A DNA stretch of 6,383 nt from Verrucomicrobiota bacterium (lineage in GTDB: Bacteria > Verrucomicrobiota > Verrucomicrobiia > Methylacidiphilales > Verrucolacustridaceae), in contig VHDM01000058.1 in NCBI GenBank assembly GCA_016876055.1, forward strand, positions 1 through 6,383, read 5' to 3'. Both the position numbers and the translations under genes were made by a program. A model generated the notes under the pieces. That model saw only the letters and a program-made list of their open reading frames with translations. It was not told the DNA's origin and did no database searches. This document shows, piece by piece, positions 1 through 5,734 of this stretch. How positions within the stretch are numbered: the stretch's first letter is position 1; each line of letters starts with the position of its first letter.

Positions 1-1880
1 GCCAGACAGGTTACCGGCGTGTAGGTCAACGACCCGTCCGGCCAGGTCGCGTGACGCATCGCTGCAATCAAGCCCTCCTCTTCCCCGCCGACGTGGTAGA
101 CGATCGACATCGTACTCACGAACACCTCGCGGGCGGCCAAGGAGGCCACCAGCCCGATGCCGATCCGCCAGTCGAATCCCAGCGGCCGGATGACCGGCTC
201 CAGAGCGTGGCCGAGCTGACCCGCGAAACTTTTCGCCAGCCGCTCGGACGGATCCTCCGCCCGATGCGGGAAATTGCAGAGGAACCAGAGCAGAACGGAG
301 AGGGCCAGGATCACCGTCCCGGCCCGCCGGATAAAAATCACCGCCCGCTCCCACATCCGCAGGAGTACCGTGCGGAAGGACGGTCGGCGGTACGGCGGCA
401 GTTCCAAAATCAGTGGTGGCGAACCCCCTCCCAACATCTTTCTCCGGAAAAGCCAGGCCAAGCCAAAGGCCGTAAAAGTTCCCAAGGCATACAGGCCCAG
501 CATCGCCCCGGCCTTGCCCCACGCCGGCATCACCACCGCCGGCACCGCCGCCGCGATCAACGTGGTGTACACCGGAATCCGCGCCGAACAGCTCATGAGC
601 GGCGCCACCAGGATGGTGGTGAGCCGGTCCTTGGGGTCCTCCACGGTACGAGTCGCCATGATCCCCGGAATCGCGCAGGCATAGGAACTGAGCAGTGGAA
701 TGAACGACTTCCCGCTCAGGCCCACCCGGTGCATCACCCGGTCCAAAAGGAACGCCGCCCGCGCCAGGTAACCGGAATCCTCCAACAACCCCAGAAAGAG
801 AAAGAGAATCAGGATCTGCGGCAGAAAGATGACCACCCCGCCCACGCCGGCCAGGACCCCATCCACCAGCAGCTCGCGGAACATCCCCGCCGGCAGGCTC
901 GCCGTCACCCACTCCCCTGCCGCCGAAAACCCGGCATCAATCCACTCCATCGGATAGGCGGCGATCGAAAAGATCGAGGTAAAGAGGAGCATGAGGATGC
1001 CCGCCAACACGCCCCAGCCGGCGACGGGGTTCAGCACCAGCGCGTCGATCCGGTCGGTCCATGTCACGTGGCCCTGCGCATGCCCCACCCCAGCTTGCCC
1101 CAACATATCGCGGAGATAGGAATACCGCGCCTGGACCACCGCGGCCGGCCAATCGAAAGCCTGCTCTCGGAACCGTTCCCGCCAAGCCACCGCCAGTTTG
1201 CGGGCCCCCTCGGGACCCTCGGTGGATCCAGCCAGAAGATCCAACGCTCGGCCCTCCGCACCCTGCTCCGCCGGCAACGCATCGCGCCAGGCGGCGGCGA
1301 TTTGCCCCACCGCGGCAGCCAATTGGGGAGGCATCACCCAGCGGCGTTCTCCCGGATCCGTGATTTTCTGGCCAAGCGCGGTGCGCAGTTCGACCAGACC
1401 CTTGCCCCGGTGGGCTTGGGTCGGAATAAACTTCACGCCCATCCGCCGGCTGAGCTCCTCCGGCTTGAGTCGGATGCCCCGCGCCTCCGCCATGTCCACC
1501 ATGTTGAGAGCCACGAGCACGGGAATACCCAACTCCATCACCTGGGTGACGAGAAAAAGATTTCGTTCCAGATTGCTCGCGTCGACCACGCAGAGGATGG
1601 CATCCGGCTTGGGAATGCCGGGCGATTCGCCCCGGAGAACCTTTCGGGCGATCTCCTCGTCGGGGGAGCGGGGTGACAGGCTGTACATCCCCGGCAGATC
1701 GATGAGCTCCATCGCCTCGCCGTGCAGGGTGTAGGCCGTGCCGGTCCGTTTTTCCACGGTGACGCCGGGATAGTTGGCCACGCGTTGGCGCAGACCGGTG
1801 AGCGCGTTGAAGAGGGTGCTTTTGCCGGCATTGGGGTTGCCGACCACCGCCACCCAGCGCTTCGGCTGGTTCTGGCTCAA
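1..1880 (-). CDS. feoB: Ferrous iron transporter FeoB, GTPase-permease (partial, C-terminus outside window)
   Basis: FeoB is the inner-membrane Fe(II) importer, with an N-terminal GTP-binding domain and a polytopic permease core. I read one uninterrupted frame of 626 codons that leaves the window at base 1 without a stop; bacterial FeoB is usually about 600-800 residues, so the last membrane segments are missing. Visible motifs: P-loop GNPNAGKS at residues 14-21, switch region NYPGVTVEK just after, G3 DLPG at 61-64 and G4 NMVD at 126-129. A helical linker follows to about residue 280, and membrane segments start near NPVAGWG (284). Permease hallmarks are FLPQILILFLFLGLLEDSGY, the first gate motif GLSGKSFIPLL at 387-397 followed by YACAIPGI (C402), PLMSCSARIPVY at 427-438, and LAAREVF at 581-587. 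The start is a TTG at 1880, 7 bases after the feoA stop and 8 residues before the first beta strand. No good Shine-Dalgarno precedes it, so coupling to feoA is likely. No frameshift is seen. Confidence 0.97.
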   Translation of the reverse strand, partial: MSQNQPKRWVAVVGNPNAGKSTLFNALTGLRQRVANYPGVTVEKRTGTAYTLHGEAMELIDLPGMYSLSPRSPDEEIARKVLRGESPGIPKPDAILCVVDASNLERNLFLVTQVMELGIPVLVALNMVDMAEARGIRLKPEELSRRMGVKFIPTQAHRGKGLVELRTALGQKITDPGERRWVMPPQLAAAVGQIAAAWRDALPAEQGAEGRALDLLAGSTEGPEGARKLAVAWRERFREQAFDWPAAVVQARYSYLRDMLGQAGVGHAQGHVTWTDRIDALVLNPVAGWGVLAGILMLLFTSIFSIAAYPMEWIDAGFSAAGEWVTASLPAGMFRELLVDGVLAGVGGVVIFLPQILILFLFLGLLEDSGYLARAAFLLDRVMHRVGLSGKSFIPLLSSYACAIPGIMATRTVEDPKDRLTTILVAPLMSCSARIPVYTTLIAAAVPAVVMPAWGKAGAMLGLYALGTFTAFGLAWLFRRKMLGGGSPPLILELPPYRRPSFRTVLLRMWERAVIFIRRAGTVILALSVLLWFLCNFPHRAEDPSERLAKSFAGQLGHALEPVIRPLGFDWRIGIGLVASLAAREVFVSTMSIVYHVGGEEEGLIAAMRHATWPDGSLTYTPVTCL

Positions 1881-1887
1881 GGGACGA

Positions 1888-2124
1888 TCAGGAGTTCCCG
1901 TCGACGGTTTCGACGAGGATCTGCCGGGCCAGGCGGGCACTCAGGGCCACGCGGGTTCCACAAACCCAGCAGACCAGATCCGCCCCGCCCCGGATTTTTT
2001 TGACCAAGGCGTTTTCGCAAAAACCCATTTCCCGAAGGCGCTGGCAGGTGCCGGGGGCGCAGTCGAGGCGGCTCACCCGGACTTCCTTGCCTGCCCCGAC
2101 TTGGGTCAGATCGATCGCGTTCAT
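1888..2124 (-). CDS. feoA: FeoA-type SH3-like protein, cysteine-rich
   Basis: FeoA is a small cytoplasmic SH3-fold protein required for, or modulating, FeoB-dependent Fe(II) uptake. This 78-residue version has the family layout: an N-terminal LTQVGAGKEVRV strand, the hallmark RLREMGF at residues 29-35, a basic VKKIRGG turn, and a C-terminal GTRVALSARLARQILV segment (56-71). Its length is typical. It carries five cysteines (C22, C27, C36, C52, C55), the last two as CWVC, which is more than I expect for FeoA. I chose ATG at 2124. An in-frame TTG three codons upstream (2133) is a real alternative, because an AAGAGG at 2149-2144 lies 10 bases from the TTG but 19 from the ATG. feoB starts 7 bases downstream, giving a standard feoAB unit. 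A DtxR-type regulator C-terminal domain shares this fold, but no DNA-binding domain is present, so FeoA is secure. Confidence 0.93.
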   Translation of the reverse strand: MNAIDLTQVGAGKEVRVSRLDCAPGTCQRLREMGFCENALVKKIRGGADLVCWVCGTRVALSARLARQILVETVDGNS

Positions 2125-2147
2125 TGGTCGCAAGGATTTTGAGCCTC

Positions 2148-2164
2148 TTGAGACTTAGTTGCAA
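2148..2164 (-). promoter_or_regulatory. Candidate Fur-box-like operator upstream of feoA
   Basis: On the minus strand the 17 bases read TTGCAACTAAGTCTCAA, an imperfect inverted repeat with six of eight paired positions symmetric about the central A. Its inner 15 bases match the 7-1-7 Fur consensus TGANAATNATTNTCA at nine of twelve specified positions. It ends where the feoA AAGAGG begins, so a bound repressor would block transcription or initiation of feoAB. The only -35-like element nearby is TTGACG at 2189-2184, and I see no convincing -10. Iron repression of feo by Fur is well known in other bacteria; the assignment here rests on position and partial consensus match only. Confidence 0.33.
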
Positions 2165-2249
2165 GTACGCCCTTACCCCAACGCGTCAAACCCTTGCATC
2201 TCTAATTTTCTCTTCCCCTGAATCGCTTATCCCCTTGAGGCCGAACACT

Positions 2250-2669
2250 TCAAGCAAACCACTGATAGAGCATCAGGTAAACCAGCACCCCGGTGACGGA
2301 GACAAACATCCAACTGGGCCACAGCCAGCGGGTGATTTTTTTGTGCCGCTCAAACCTCCCGGTCAGGGCAAACCAGATCGCCGCCAAAATAAACGGCAGG
2401 TTCACGACCGCGAGGATGGTATGAGGGATCAGGATCGAGAAATAGACGGCTCGCGACCAGCCCTGCCCGGGAAAAAATTTCGGCCCCACCGTGAACTTGT
2501 GCAGGAGATACCCGGCCAAAAAAAAAGCCGACACCGTGAAGGCCGCCGTCATCAGCTTGCGGTGCGCCTCCTTGTTTCCCTTTTGAATCTGCACCCAACC
2601 GGCAAAGAGCAGCACCGTGGTGATCGTGTTGAGGATCGCATTGACCAACGGCAGATCCTGCAAGGTCAT
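2250..2669 (-). CDS. DUF420 family membrane protein (YozB/CtaM-like oxidase maturation factor)
   Basis: This 139-residue integral membrane protein belongs to the DUF420 family. Members include YozB of Bacillus and, as I recall, CtaM of Staphylococcus, which is needed for activity of an aa3-type haem-copper oxidase; the biochemical role is unresolved. Four hydrophobic segments lie at roughly residues 7-28, 42-60, 76-101 and 114-135. Four histidines sit at membrane borders, as in the family: H36 in EAHRKLM, H57 in YLLHKF, H83 in ILIPHTILA and H109 in FERHKKITRW, followed by the terminal block WPSWMFVSVTGVLVYLML. These histidines could bind haem or metal (inference). The ATG at 2669 overlaps the SCO stop codon as ATGA and has GGGAG 7 bases upstream, so translation is coupled to SCO. 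A T9 run encodes part of AFFLAGY. Adjacent SCO supports a job in cytochrome oxidase assembly. Confidence 0.92.
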   Translation of the reverse strand: MTLQDLPLVNAILNTITTVLLFAGWVQIQKGNKEAHRKLMTAAFTVSAFFLAGYLLHKFTVGPKFFPGQGWSRAVYFSILIPHTILAVVNLPFILAAIWFALTGRFERHKKITRWLWPSWMFVSVTGVLVYLMLYQWFA

Positions 2670-3355
2670 CGCCGGTCTCCCTCGCCCGCCTCGTGCATCA
2701 CGTCGCCCAGATCGGGCAAGGCCCGTCCCAAAAGTTCCCCGCCGGTGCCGTCATAATAACCGCGGACCCGGCCTCGCCCGTCGACCAGCGCCACTTTGGT
2801 GCTGTGGAGCATCTTGCCCGCCTGCGGCACCATCTCGGGGGGATTTTCCTCCACCGCCACCTTGAACCCCTCCCGGGCGACCCGAAACACTTCCGCCAAG
2901 GGCCCGGTCAGCAGCCAGAAATTGTCTCCCACCCCCATCCGCTGGGCGTACTCCCGCAATCGCGCCGGCGTGTCCGTCTCCGGATCGACGGTGATGGCCA
3001 CCACCCGCACCTTCCCCTTGGTCCGGGCCACCGCCCGCGACAACTCCACCATCTGACTGATCAGAGCGGGACACGGCCCGGGACAATCCGTAAAAAAAAA
3101 GCCCGCAAACCAGATTTCCCCGCGCAGGTCGGCCAGGGATCGGGACTTCCCGTCCCGCTCCACCAGCTGAAAATCCGTCAGCTGGCCGAGTACCGGCAAC
3201 TCCCGGAAATCCCGCCGCTCCGACGACAACCACATCTCCCGCATGCCCCCCAACATCACCGCGAAGAGACCTAGCCCCAGCAGGGTCCAGACAATGGCGG
3301 TGAGTCGGCGATTGGCGGGTCGGGGACCCGGCGCGGCCGGGGCCGGCTGGGTCAC
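2666..3355 (-). CDS. SCO1/SenC family copper chaperone, membrane anchored
   Basis: SCO proteins have a thioredoxin fold and act on the outer face of the cytoplasmic membrane, where they bind copper and/or reduce cysteines to build the CuA centre of cytochrome c oxidase. The 229-residue product has a short basic N-terminus, one membrane anchor at about residues 18-38 with no lipobox cysteine, and then the soluble domain. The copper site is complete: the CPGPCP motif supplies C91 and C95, and H184 in MLHSTKVALVDGRGRVRGYY is the conserved histidine ligand. The family loop VDPETDTP is at 123-130. Length and motif order are normal. The GTG start at 3355 overlaps the permease stop as GTGA, with no strong Shine-Dalgarno, so it probably depends on re-initiation. 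A run of nine T encodes FFF directly before the copper motif. Thiol-disulfide or redox-sensing SCO variants exist, so the copper role is likely but not proven here. Confidence 0.95.
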   Translation of the reverse strand: MTQPAPAAPGPRPANRRLTAIVWTLLGLGLFAVMLGGMREMWLSSERRDFRELPVLGQLTDFQLVERDGKSRSLADLRGEIWFAGFFFTDCPGPCPALISQMVELSRAVARTKGKVRVVAITVDPETDTPARLREYAQRMGVGDNFWLLTGPLAEVFRVAREGFKVAVEENPPEMVPQAGKMLHSTKVALVDGRGRVRGYYDGTGGELLGRALPDLGDVMHEAGEGDRR

Positions 3356-4116
3356 GAACGGCGGCTGACCTGAAACGCACAGGCCATCACCAACAACAGC
3401 GTCACCGCAATCACGATGGAAATATCGTGGGAGAGGTCGGCCGGCAGCGGCATCCCGGGTTTGGTCGCCAACAACTCCTGCAGGGCATTATGCGCGTAGC
3501 TGAGCGGGTTGAAACGCATCAGCGTCTTGACCCAGTCCGCCGCGCCGCCGGCCGGGAACAGGGCGCCGCTCAACAGCCAGAGGGGCACGAAGAAGAGATT
3601 GATCACGGCGTGGAATCCCTGGGTGGAGTCCATCGGCCAGGCAATCAGAAAGCCCAGGGCCGTCAAACCGATGGCCAGAACCGAGATCACTCCGACCAGG
3701 GATACGATCACCCGCAGATCCGGATGATGGTCGGAATAAGGCGCGATCAGGATCACCGCGATCGCCTGCAACACCGCCAGGATCGTCCCGCCCATGAGTT
3801 TTCCAAAGAGGATGGCCGCCCACCCGGCCGGGGCTACCAGCACGCCCTGCAGAAACCCCTCTTTGCGGTCCTCGATGATGGAGACGGTCGAGAGGATCGC
3901 GGTGAAAAGGATGATTAAGAGGATGATCCCTGGAAAGAAATAGGAGAGATAATCGATCCGGGTGCGGGAACCTGCTTCCAGCAGAGAGCGGCCCACGCCG
4001 GAACCCAGCACGAACCAAAAGATCACGGGAGTGGCCAAGGCGCCGATCACCCGGTTTTTCTGCCGGAGGAAGCGCATCACCTCGCGGAGAGCCAGACTGT
4101 AGGCGGCTTTCAGCAC
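3352..4116 (-). CDS. ABC-2 type transporter permease
   Basis: This 254-residue polytopic protein is the membrane partner of the ATPase encoded just upstream. Six hydrophobic segments are apparent, near residues 25-42, 58-80, 100-127, 137-160, 171-190 and 231-248. It carries the ABC-2 signature elements: a cytoplasmic EDRKEGFLQGVLVAP block at 82-96 and, near the C-terminus, PLWLLSGALFP (178-188) followed by LMRFNPLSYAHNALQ (199-213). ABC-2 permeases mostly export drugs, lipids or polysaccharides, but a subgroup (NosY-like, CcmB-like) serves cytochrome or copper-enzyme maturation. The downstream SCO and DUF420 genes suggest this latter kind of role; the substrate is unknown. The start is GTG at 4116, 3 bases after the ATPase stop, with GGGGGAG 9 bases upstream. 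Its end overlaps the SCO start by 4 bases. A homodimer with two copies of the ATPase is the expected architecture. Confidence 0.93.
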   Translation of the reverse strand: MLKAAYSLALREVMRFLRQKNRVIGALATPVIFWFVLGSGVGRSLLEAGSRTRIDYLSYFFPGIILLIILFTAILSTVSIIEDRKEGFLQGVLVAPAGWAAILFGKLMGGTILAVLQAIAVILIAPYSDHHPDLRVIVSLVGVISVLAIGLTALGFLIAWPMDSTQGFHAVINLFFVPLWLLSGALFPAGGAADWVKTLMRFNPLSYAHNALQELLATKPGMPLPADLSHDISIVIAVTLLLVMACAFQVSRRS

Positions 4117-4119
4117 GGT

Positions 4120-5073
4120 TTAGATCTCCCCCGGGGTGGAGGACCACGGCCTCCCGGTTTTTTGCATGAAAAGATCCTCCAGAGTCGGCCGGCACAGGGT
4201 CACGGAGGTGACCTCCTTGCCATACTGGCGCCACAACCGGATGGCCAGCGGGGCGGCCAAGCCACGCACCGGCACCACCTTGACCGAGGCGGGCTCCACC
4301 GTGGCCTCAATCTCCCCTTCTTTCCGGATTTTGGCGGCCAGCTTTTTGGGCTGGTAAGTGCCCAAGCGGACATACTCCTTGCCCAGGGAGGTGCGCAACT
4401 CGGCGACCGGCCCGGACGCCACCGCGCGCCCCTGGTCAAGGAGCAGAATCTCATCCGCCGGCTCCGCCTCTTCCAAAAGGTGGGTGGTAAAAAGCACACT
4501 CAGTTTCCGGGTGTTGCGGATGCCGGCAATGATGCTCCACAGTTCCGACCGGATGGCCGGATCCAACCCGGTGGTGGGCTCATCCATCAGCAGGATGCTG
4601 GGGCGGGTCAACAGGGCCTTGGCGATTTCTACCCGGCGGCGGAGTCCTCCGGACAGACTTTCGACAAAATCGCCTCCCCGATCCTCAATCCCAAGGGCTT
4701 CCAGGTTCTTGGTGATCCGCGTCTCCAGGTCGTAGGACTCCAGGCCGTAGAGATGCCCGTGGTGCCGGAGGTTTTCGCGCACGGTCAATTTCATGTCCAC
4801 GGCAGGGTTTTGGAAGAGCACGCCGATTTTTCTCCGGATGGGGGTGGGAAAGTCCCGCAAGCTGCGCCCGGCGATGGAAATTTCCCCGTCCTGCAGGGCA
4901 AAAATGGTCGCAAAAATCTTGAAGAGGGTGGTCTTGCCGCTGCCGTTGGGACCCAGCACGCAAAACATGCCGCCTTCTTCCAGTTTGAGGCTGATGTTGT
5001 CGAGCACACGCTTCCGGCCATAAGCGTAGCCAACCCCTTCTGCCTGCACTGCTGCCAAGGATGCCGCGGCCAT
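4120..5073 (-). CDS. ABC transporter ATP-binding protein with C-terminal extension
   Basis: This is the ATPase subunit of a two-gene ABC-2 transporter, predicted to sit on the cytoplasmic face bound to the permease encoded 3 bases downstream. From the ATG at 5073 the product is 317 residues. It contains Walker A GPNGSGKT at 41-48, Q-loop Q88 in LFQNPAVD, signature LSGGLRRR at 140-147, Walker B ILLMDEP at 160-166, the D-loop GLDP and switch H198 in TTHLLEEAE. The signature has L in place of the usual final Q, which is common in DrrA/NatA-type exporters. About 90 residues after the nucleotide-binding domain (from roughly 230) form an extension like the DUF4162-type tail of such ATPases. A TTG one codon upstream is an alternative start. 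Upstream of the ATG only a weak AGAG is seen, and I find no convincing promoter in 5074-5135. The catalytic set is complete, so it should be active. Substrate specificity cannot be inferred. Confidence 0.94.
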   Translation of the reverse strand: MAAASLAAVQAEGVGYAYGRKRVLDNISLKLEEGGMFCVLGPNGSGKTTLFKIFATIFALQDGEISIAGRSLRDFPTPIRRKIGVLFQNPAVDMKLTVRENLRHHGHLYGLESYDLETRITKNLEALGIEDRGGDFVESLSGGLRRRVEIAKALLTRPSILLMDEPTTGLDPAIRSELWSIIAGIRNTRKLSVLFTTHLLEEAEPADEILLLDQGRAVASGPVAELRTSLGKEYVRLGTYQPKKLAAKIRKEGEIEATVEPASVKVVPVRGLAAPLAIRLWRQYGKEVTSVTLCRPTLEDLFMQKTGRPWSSTPGEI

Positions 5074-5135
5074 CAAGGAGGACTCTGATGAAAAGCCTAG
5101 GAAGGGTCAAGCCAGCGGGATTTGAAAACAAGGAA

Positions 5136-5169
5136 TCCGGTTTCCGAAGGCGCCCTGGCGCCAACCGGA
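5136..5169 (-). terminator. Branched GC-rich hairpin after the 117-residue gene, candidate terminator
   Basis: An outer 7-bp stem (5136-5142 with 5163-5169) encloses a 5-bp stem (5149-5153 with 5158-5162) with a four-base loop and a six-base bulge. It begins 2 bases past the TAA of the 5172-5525 gene. On the minus strand it is followed by TTCCTTGTTTTC, a loose T-rich tail. Position and stability suggest a terminator or attenuator separating this gene from the ABC operon; the imperfect T-tract means readthrough is possible. Confidence 0.5.
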
Positions 5170-5171
5170 CT

Positions 5172-5525
5172 TTACTGGCGCGAAAAACTGTCCGTCGTCC
5201 CGTTGAGCCGGGCCGGCACGCCCTGTTGAAGCAGAAAACTTTCGATGAGAAACTTTGCTTGGACGGGCAGCGGTCGGGTGCCGAGGGATCGCGCGAGCGA
5301 CAGCTCGCACTGGTGGGCGATTTCCTGAATGTCCATCCCGCGGGCCTTGGCATGGCCGACGGAAAGCGAGAGGCGACTTTTCCAGTAGTTCATCCGGTTG
5401 TCCGCGCAATGTTGCTGCTGGGCATCCGCCACGGCCTGGGCAAATCCCCACACTTCCCTTTGCAAATCCTCGGCCATGCGGGTGGCGTGGAGTCCGACGT
5501 GGTGCTGGGTGACCCGGGAGATCAT
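5172..5525 (-). CDS. Uncharacterised 117-residue helical protein
   Basis: I do not recognise this family. The product is soluble-looking, with no signal peptide or membrane segment. It is rich in Q, A, H and R and is probably mostly helical: helices are likely around residues 9-55, 66-80 and 86-102. There are two cysteines (C40 in QQQHCADN, C73 in AHQCELS). The stretch RPLPVQAKFLIESFLLQQG near the end looks like a compact helical cap. Evidence that it is real: G/C-rich third codon positions like the neighbours, a balanced amino-acid composition, an AT-rich promoter-like spacer ahead of the ATG at 5525, and a hairpin immediately after the TAA. Evidence against: no Shine-Dalgarno upstream of the ATG, and an open frame on the opposite strand. 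An internal ATG at codon 17 (5477) is an alternative start. It is probably transcribed alone rather than with the ABC genes. Confidence 0.62.
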   Translation of the reverse strand: MISRVTQHHVGLHATRMAEDLQREVWGFAQAVADAQQQHCADNRMNYWKSRLSLSVGHAKARGMDIQEIAHQCELSLARSLGTRPLPVQAKFLIESFLLQQGVPARLNGTTDSFSRQ

Positions 5526-5538
5526 ATTTTCGGGTCGA

Positions 5539-5567
5539 ATGATTCTTAATTTTTATGTCTTTGACAA
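5539..5567 (-). promoter_or_regulatory. Candidate sigma70-type promoter for the 117-residue gene
   Basis: On the minus strand TTGTCA (5567-5562, five of six to TTGACA) is followed after 17 bases by AATCAT (5544-5539, four of six to TATAAT). Transcription would begin only a few bases before the ATG at 5525, leaving an almost leaderless message, which would fit the lack of a Shine-Dalgarno. The surrounding AT richness produces such matches by chance, so this is weak. Confidence 0.25.
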
Positions 5568-5581
5568 TAAATAAGTTACGG

Positions 5582-5594
5582 AAAAAGTCTTTTT
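5582..5594. repeat. A/T palindrome in AT-rich spacer
   Basis: AAAAAGTCTTTTT is a perfect 6-1-6 inverted repeat. It lies about 60 bases upstream of the ATG at 5525 and could be an operator or a small hairpin; chance is also plausible in AT-rich DNA. Confidence 0.3.
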
Positions 5595-5611
5595 ATATAA
5601 GGCATTACAAG

Positions 5612-5623
5612 TTAAGTACTTAA
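5612..5623. repeat. 12-bp perfect palindrome in AT-rich spacer
   Basis: TTAAGTACTTAA is identical on both strands. It sits between the terminator of the VTT gene and the start region of the 117-residue gene, where a regulator of that gene might bind. No family-specific site is recognised. Confidence 0.3.
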
Positions 5624-5626
5624 AAC

Positions 5627-5658
5627 AAAAGGCGCGGGGACTGTTCCCCGCGCCTTTT
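5627..5658 (-). terminator. Strong rho-independent terminator
   Basis: A perfect 14-bp stem (5627-5640 with 5645-5658) has a four-base loop; its core is GGCGCGGGGA. On the minus strand the stem ends in TTTT and continues GTTTTAAG, an excellent U-tract, so it terminates the transcript of the VTT gene whose stop lies 76 bases upstream. On the plus strand the T-run is only TTTTGCC, so plus-strand termination would be weaker, and no plus-strand gene needs it. The 76-base leader to the hairpin (5659-5734) holds no gene that I can support. Confidence 0.9.
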
Positions 5659-5734
5659 GCCAAACACTAAGGAGCTGATCTGAAAACTAAAGAAATAGAC
5701 AGGCGAAGAACAAAAACGTTCAAACTATTTTCAA

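Noticed and set aside
51..1676. Long plus-strand open frame of 541 codons
   Set aside because: It is antisense to feoB, whose G motifs and permease motifs are complete; the plus-strand product is dominated by H, R, P and Q, as expected of a shadow frame in GC-rich DNA.
2231..2252. Hairpin after DUF420 as a terminator
   Set aside because: The stem is only five pairs with a long loop and no T-tract, so it does not meet the usual standard.
2693..3274. Plus-strand open frame of 193 codons
   Set aside because: It lies antisense to the SCO gene with its intact copper site, and its product is H/P/Q/R-rich without domains.
4162..5088. Plus-strand open frame of 308 codons
   Set aside because: It is antisense to the ABC ATPase, which has every nucleotide-binding motif; the plus-strand product shows no recognisable domain.
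5088..5549. Plus-strand 153-codon frame as a real gene
   Set aside because: It reads through the hairpin at 5136-5169 and has a skewed composition. The minus-strand frame has G/C-rich third positions and a balanced composition. The good ribosome site is kept as a finding only.
5561..5566. Perfect TTGACA on the plus strand as a promoter
   Set aside because: No -10 element occurs at 16-18 bases, and no plus-strand gene follows.
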